DNA from: Methylomonas koyamae
GTDB lineage: Bacteria; Pseudomonadota; Gammaproteobacteria; Methylococcales; Methylomonadaceae
Direction: 5' to 3'
Assembly (NCBI GenBank): GCA_945877625.1
Contig: CAMCSF010000004.1
Span: 1 to 40,970, forward strand
Length of the DNA: 40,970 nt
Positions 37,656 to 40,970 of the stretch are shown piece after piece. Position 1 is the first letter of the stretch; the number at the start of each line of letters is the position of its first letter. The notes under the pieces are model-generated. The model did not search any database, was not told where the DNA came from, and saw nothing but the letters and a program-made list of their open reading frames with translations. A program made the translations under genes and the position numbers.

Positions 37656-38468
37656 TTAGTTTTGGCATTGATCACGCAAGGCAGCAGCAACCGCATTAAT
37701 GTCGGCAAAAACCCAAGTGGGTTGATAATCTGATGCTTCAACTTCTTTAAAAGTGGATACGCCGGTTAATACCAAGGCACTCCGGATTCCGGTTCGTACC
37801 GCCCCCAATATGTCAGTGTCCAAACGGTCACCAATCGCGATGGTATGAGCCGGATCAGCCCCCAAAACCGCGAGAGCTTGTTGATAAATAATCGGTTCAG
37901 GCTTACCAATTACTTTAGGCGCAACGCCGGTCACTGCTTGTAATGCCGCTAAAGTCGCACCATTACCGGGCACCAAACCTTGCTCTGTGGGTAATGAGGT
38001 ATCGCCATTGGTGGCAATAAACTCCGCACCGGCTTGAATATTGAAGCTCGCGGTCGCCAATTTATCCCAACTCAATTGCTTGTCTAATCCGCAGACCACC
38101 AAATCGGCTTGTTGTTGATAAAGATCAATCAACTCAAAACCATGATCAATCAAAGGCTGTCTGGCACCGATGCCACCAATCACAAAAATCCGAGTCGAGG
38201 CTGATTCATAGTGCTGCGCTAAATAAAAAGCCGTTGCCATGCCTGACGTCAAAATTTCACCTAAGGTGATTTCAACACCCATATCTGCCAATTTATCAAT
38301 ATATTGATCAGCGGTTAAGCTGGCATTATTGGTCGCCAACACAAATGGCAGCTGTAAATCGCGCAAGGTTTGAAAAAATTCTTGTAACCCAGCCTGAGGA
38401 CGATCACCGTGCCAAAGCACACCATCCATATCAATAATTAGCGCCCGAACATCAACAAAAGTTTGCAT
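37656..38468 (-). CDS. HAD-superfamily phosphatase, NagD/phosphoglycolate-phosphatase type
   Basis: 270-aa HAD hydrolase of subfamily IIA. Motif I is DMDGVLWHG with nucleophile D13 and acid D15; motif II is TNNAS; motif III lysine is in VIGKPEP; motif IV is GDRLDTDI. The C2-type cap lies at about 80-180. Relatives dephosphorylate sugar or glycerol phosphates, phosphoglycolate, nucleotides or p-nitrophenyl phosphate, so the substrate cannot be told from sequence. Its place before dhaK suggests a C3 phosphate. AGG lies about 6 bases before the ATG. Confidence 0.9.
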   Translation of the reverse strand: MQTFVDVRALIIDMDGVLWHGDRPQAGLQEFFQTLRDLQLPFVLATNNASLTADQYIDKLADMGVEITLGEILTSGMATAFYLAQHYESASTRIFVIGGIGARQPLIDHGFELIDLYQQQADLVVCGLDKQLSWDKLATASFNIQAGAEFIATNGDTSLPTEQGLVPGNGATLAALQAVTGVAPKVIGKPEPIIYQQALAVLGADPAHTIAIGDRLDTDILGAVRTGIRSALVLTGVSTFKEVEASDYQPTWVFADINAVAAALRDQCQN

Positions 38469-38497
38469 AAAACCTACATAATTTAATGACTTACAGT

Positions 38498-38518
38498 GTT
38501 TACGATGAAGCCGTAAAC
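38498..38518. repeat. 7-bp inverted repeat upstream of the HAD-dhaK unit
   Basis: GTTTACG and CGTAAAC with a 7-nt loop lie about 30-50 bases upstream of the HAD phosphatase start, followed by a shorter CCCT/AGGG pair. It may be an operator or leader structure; no regulator is evident. Confidence 0.3.
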
Positions 38519-38594
38519 CCTACCCAACAGGGATTTAAGAATTGCATAAAATAAACATCACTGTCTAGCCAAACAAAATTATTAGTTATTTATC

Positions 38595-38623
38595 TTGACT
38601 AAAAGAGCATTCCTTAGTTTAAT
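38595..38623 (+). promoter_or_regulatory. Sigma-70 promoter of the tRNA-Phe genes
   Basis: TTGACT, a 17-nt spacer and TTTAAT, both boxes five of six to consensus, followed by a GC-rich discriminator. The start site would fall about 8 bases before the first tRNA-Phe. Confidence 0.7.
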
Positions 38624-38637
38624 TAGCGGCTCTTGAT

Positions 38638-38713
<76 letters not shown>

Positions 38714-38736
38714 TCAGTTTAAAGTCATAACATATT

Positions 38737-38812
<76 letters not shown>

Positions 38813-38824
38813 TGTTTTTTAAAT

Positions 38825-38850
38825 AACCCCTTTATGGGGTTTTTTATTTT
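38825..38850 (+). terminator. Rho-independent terminator after the tRNA-Phe pair
   Basis: AACCCC/GGGGTT stem with a 5-nt loop, followed by a run of T interrupted by one A. It ends the tRNA transcript. Confidence 0.85.
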
Positions 38851-38887
38851 CTGGGCTTTGGCTTTTGGATTATTGGTTATGTAACGG

Positions 38888-38911
38888 AAGAGCCAGAGGC
38901 TCTTTTTTTTT
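38888..38911 (+). terminator. Second rho-independent terminator before rimP
   Basis: AAGAGCC/GGCTCTT stem with a 3-nt loop and eight or more T in a row, 23 bases before the rimP ATG. Its position right in front of rimP suggests attenuation or complete insulation from the tRNAs. Confidence 0.75.
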
Positions 38912-38933
38912 GGGTTTAAAAAACGAGGCGATA

Positions 38934-39419
38934 ATGAAACAAGCTCCTGAACACTTGGTAGATTTGATTGAACCAATTGTTGAAGGTCTTGGCTATGAGT
39001 GCGTGGGTATCGAGTACAACCCTCACCCCGTTCACGGCATGTTGCGGATCTTCATTGATGGTGAAAACGGCATTTTGCTCGAAGACTGCAGCAAAGTCAG
39101 CCACCAAATCAGTGGTGTCTTAGATGTAGAAGATCCTATTCAAGGCAATTACCACTTAGAAATCTCCTCACCCGGTGAAGACCGACCGTTTTTTAAACTC
39201 AGTCAATTTCAACGATATATCGGTAGCACAGTCACGATTAACTTGTTCAAAGCTATCGACAATCGCCGCAAAATCACTGGTGAAATTACTGGTGTTGAAG
39301 ATGAAGACGTCTTAATCAAAGAAGGCGAACAGATTTACAAAATTCCGTTTCAGGCAATGAGCAAGGCGCGTTTAGTGCCGGAATACTTATTAAATAAAGG
39401 AGGTCGCAGTGGCAAATAA
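38934..39419 (+). CDS. rimP: Ribosome maturation factor RimP
   Basis: Assembly factor of the 30S subunit, 161 aa. An N-terminal alpha/beta domain has LGYECVGIEY and LRIFIDGENGILLEDC. A C-terminal SH3-like domain begins after EISSPGEDRPF (about residue 80). The ATG at 38934 follows GAGG by 7 bases; the frame is open further upstream to 38865, but that part overlaps the terminator. It overlaps nusA by 11 bases, the conserved rimP-nusA-infB order. Confidence 0.97.
   Translation: MKQAPEHLVDLIEPIVEGLGYECVGIEYNPHPVHGMLRIFIDGENGILLEDCSKVSHQISGVLDVEDPIQGNYHLEISSPGEDRPFFKLSQFQRYIGSTVTINLFKAIDNRRKITGEITGVEDEDVLIKEGEQIYKIPFQAMSKARLVPEYLLNKGGRSGK
39396..39404 (+). promoter_or_regulatory. Strong ribosome-binding site fixing the nusA GTG start
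   Basis: AAAGGAGGT, a near-perfect anti-16S match inside the end of rimP, 4 bases before the GTG of nusA at 39409. It decides the non-ATG start. Confidence 0.85.
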
Positions 39420-40920
39420 AGAAATTCTTTTGGTAGCAGACGTTTTTGCTAACGAAAAAGAAATCGACAAAGAAATTATCTTTCAGGCAATTGAGTCTGC
39501 ATTGGAAGCTGCGACCGTTAAGCGTTACGAAAACCCAGTCAAAGCAAGGGTTTCCATCAATCGCCACACCGGTGATTACACCACGTTCCGTCGCTGGCAA
39601 GTGGTTGACGTTAATCATGACATTAACGGCGATGTTGAATTTCCGGGCTGGCAAGTGTTGCTCGAAGCCGCACAAATCGATGAGCCAAATATCGAAATCG
39701 GCGATTTCGTTGAAGAAGAAGTGGAATCCGTCGCTTTCTGCCGCATTGCTGCACAAACTGCCAAACAAGTGATTATCCAAAAAGTCCGTGAAGCAGAACG
39801 TCGTAAAATCGTCGAAGCGTATCAAGACCGAGTGGGTGATTTAGTCACAGGCGTTGTCAAACGTATCGAAAAAGGTAGCGTTTACTTAGATTTAGGTGGT
39901 CACATCGAAGCCTATATCGCTCGCGAAGACATGATTCCTAAAGAACCTGTGCGCATGGGCGACCGCGTGCGTGGTTACCTGAAAGCCGCACGCTTAGAAC
40001 CACGTGGCCCTCAATTGTTTGTTAGCCGCACCGCTCCTGAGTTATTAACCGCCCTATTCCGCCTTGAAGTGCCTGAAGTTAGCGAAGGTTTAATTGAAAT
40101 CATGGGCGCAGCTCGCGATCCAGGCTCAAGAGCCAAAATCGCCGTCAAAGCCAATGACCCACGATTAGACCCTATCGGTGCTTGTGTGGGTATGCGCGGC
40201 TCACGGGTTCAGGCAATTTCCAACGAATTAGCCGGCGAACGCGTTGATATTATTTTGTGGAATCCTAACGAAGCACAATTTGTCATCAATGCCATGGCAC
40301 CGGCTGAAATCCAGTCGATTGTCATCGATGAAGACAAACACAGCATGGACGTTGCTGTCGCCAGCGACAGCTTATCGCAAGCGATTGGTCGTGGCGGCCA
40401 AAACGTTCGGTTAGCAACCGAATTGACTGGCTGGGAATTAAACATTCATGATGCCGCTCAAGTCGATAAAAACCAAGACGCCACCATCGCTAAAGCGAAA
40501 CAAGAATTTATTGATTTACTAGACGTTGATGAAGAAATCGCCTCAATTTTGGTTGAAGTCGGTTTAAGCAATATCGAAGAAATCGCTTATATCCCTGCTG
40601 AAGAAATGATGGAAATCGAAGGCTTCGACAAAGAGTTGGTCGATGCTTTACGTAGTCGCGCGAAAGATGCGCTTTTAATTAAAGCGATTGCTTCAGAAGA
40701 AAAAATTGAAACCTCTGAGCCTAGCGCCGATTTATTAGCACTAGAAGGCGTGGACGAAAAATTAGCTCACGAAATGGCCGCAAAAGGCATTATTACCGTC
40801 GACGATTTGGCCGAACAAGCCATTGACGACATCATCGAATTTACCGGCATGACCGAAGATCGCGCGGGCAAACTTATCATGAAAGCACGCGAGTCGTGGT
40901 TCGCAGACGACCAAGGCTAA
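39409..40920 (+). CDS. nusA: Transcription termination/antitermination factor NusA
   Basis: RNA-polymerase elongation factor, 503 aa (about 495 in E. coli). The N-terminal RNAP-binding domain spans about 1-125. The S1 domain (about 135-200) has GSVYLDLGGHIEAYI. Two KH domains follow (about 205-345), with GACVGMRGSRVQAI and QAIGRGGQNVRLA. Two C-terminal acidic repeats (about 365-500) use helix-hairpin-helix motifs. GTG start. Followed by infB after 14 bases. Confidence 0.97.
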   Translation: MANKEILLVADVFANEKEIDKEIIFQAIESALEAATVKRYENPVKARVSINRHTGDYTTFRRWQVVDVNHDINGDVEFPGWQVLLEAAQIDEPNIEIGDFVEEEVESVAFCRIAAQTAKQVIIQKVREAERRKIVEAYQDRVGDLVTGVVKRIEKGSVYLDLGGHIEAYIAREDMIPKEPVRMGDRVRGYLKAARLEPRGPQLFVSRTAPELLTALFRLEVPEVSEGLIEIMGAARDPGSRAKIAVKANDPRLDPIGACVGMRGSRVQAISNELAGERVDIILWNPNEAQFVINAMAPAEIQSIVIDEDKHSMDVAVASDSLSQAIGRGGQNVRLATELTGWELNIHDAAQVDKNQDATIAKAKQEFIDLLDVDEEIASILVEVGLSNIEEIAYIPAEEMMEIEGFDKELVDALRSRAKDALLIKAIASEEKIETSEPSADLLALEGVDEKLAHEMAAKGIITVDDLAEQAIDDIIEFTGMTEDRAGKLIMKARESWFADDQG

Positions 40921-40934
40921 GGCAGGAGTAAACT

Positions 40935-40970
40935 ATGAGCGATAAAACAGTACAAGAATTAGCAGAAGTT
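40935..40970 (+). CDS. infB: Translation initiation factor IF-2, first 12 codons (3' end outside window)
   Basis: Only MSDKTVQELAEV is visible, a typical IF-2 N-terminus, with AGGAG 7 bases before the ATG. Its place after nusA agrees with the conserved operon. IF-2 is the GTPase that brings initiator tRNA to the ribosome. Confidence 0.9.
   Translation, partial: MSDKTVQELAEV

Overview
The window is a piece of a motile gammaproteobacterial chromosome. Three things point there: the FlhDC master regulator next to motAB, CheZ-type phosphatases, and a rimP-nusA-infB block with a CCA-encoding tRNA upstream. Base composition is moderately AT-rich. I cannot name the genus from sequence alone; a methylotroph-like gammaproteobacterium is only a guess.

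Layout. Positions 1-3405 (+) hold the 3' nine-tenths or more of sbcC (DNA-end exonuclease subunit). Convergent to it, 3473-6286 (-) encodes a membrane c-di-GMP protein. Its N-terminus matches the copper/ethylene-binding domain of plant ethylene receptors, followed by three PAS domains, GGDEF and EAL. From 6475 to 16570 (-) lies a cytoplasmic chemosensory operon. In transcription order it runs: CheA lacking the phosphorylatable P1 domain, CheR, CheB, CheW, ParA-type ATPase, soluble MCP with PAS, single-domain response regulator, and a 1016-aa protein with an Hpt domain and CheW-like end but a ruined kinase. This gene order and domain split match, from memory, Rhodobacter sphaeroides cheOp3 (cheA4-cheR3-cheB2-cheW4-slp/ppfA-tlpT-cheY6-cheA3).

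From 16815 to 25516 (-) lies a classical flagellar chemotaxis operon. In transcription order it runs: CBS protein, motA, motB, cheZ, cheW, cheB, cheY, a second CheZ-like protein, a second cheY, full-length cheA, and a small helical-repeat protein. Upstream of it sit flhD-flhC (25637-26531), a GacA/UvrY-like regulator (26734-27372), and cheD, cheR and a membrane MCP (27440-31318). In this reading FlhDC switches on motility. The membrane MCP, CheR, CheD, CheA, CheW and CheB form the membrane array, and two CheYs and two CheZ-like phosphatases carry and end its signal. A second, cytoplasmic array with its own split kinase is positioned by the ParA protein. The two MCPs carry related PAS domains, so both arrays may read a similar cue.

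The remainder is less tightly linked. 31927-33558 (+) has a zinc-ribbon membrane protein and a small lipoprotein. 33707-36103 (-) is an exported Sel1-repeat protein with a repetitive Val/Glu/Lys/Pro region, ending at a 23-bp perfect inverted repeat. 36312-36633 is a decayed IS3-family remnant directly after an orphan dhaK (36634-37620, -), beside a HAD phosphatase (37656-38468, -). At 38638-38812 (+) are two identical tandem tRNA-Phe genes, then two terminators and rimP, nusA and the first 36 bases of infB.
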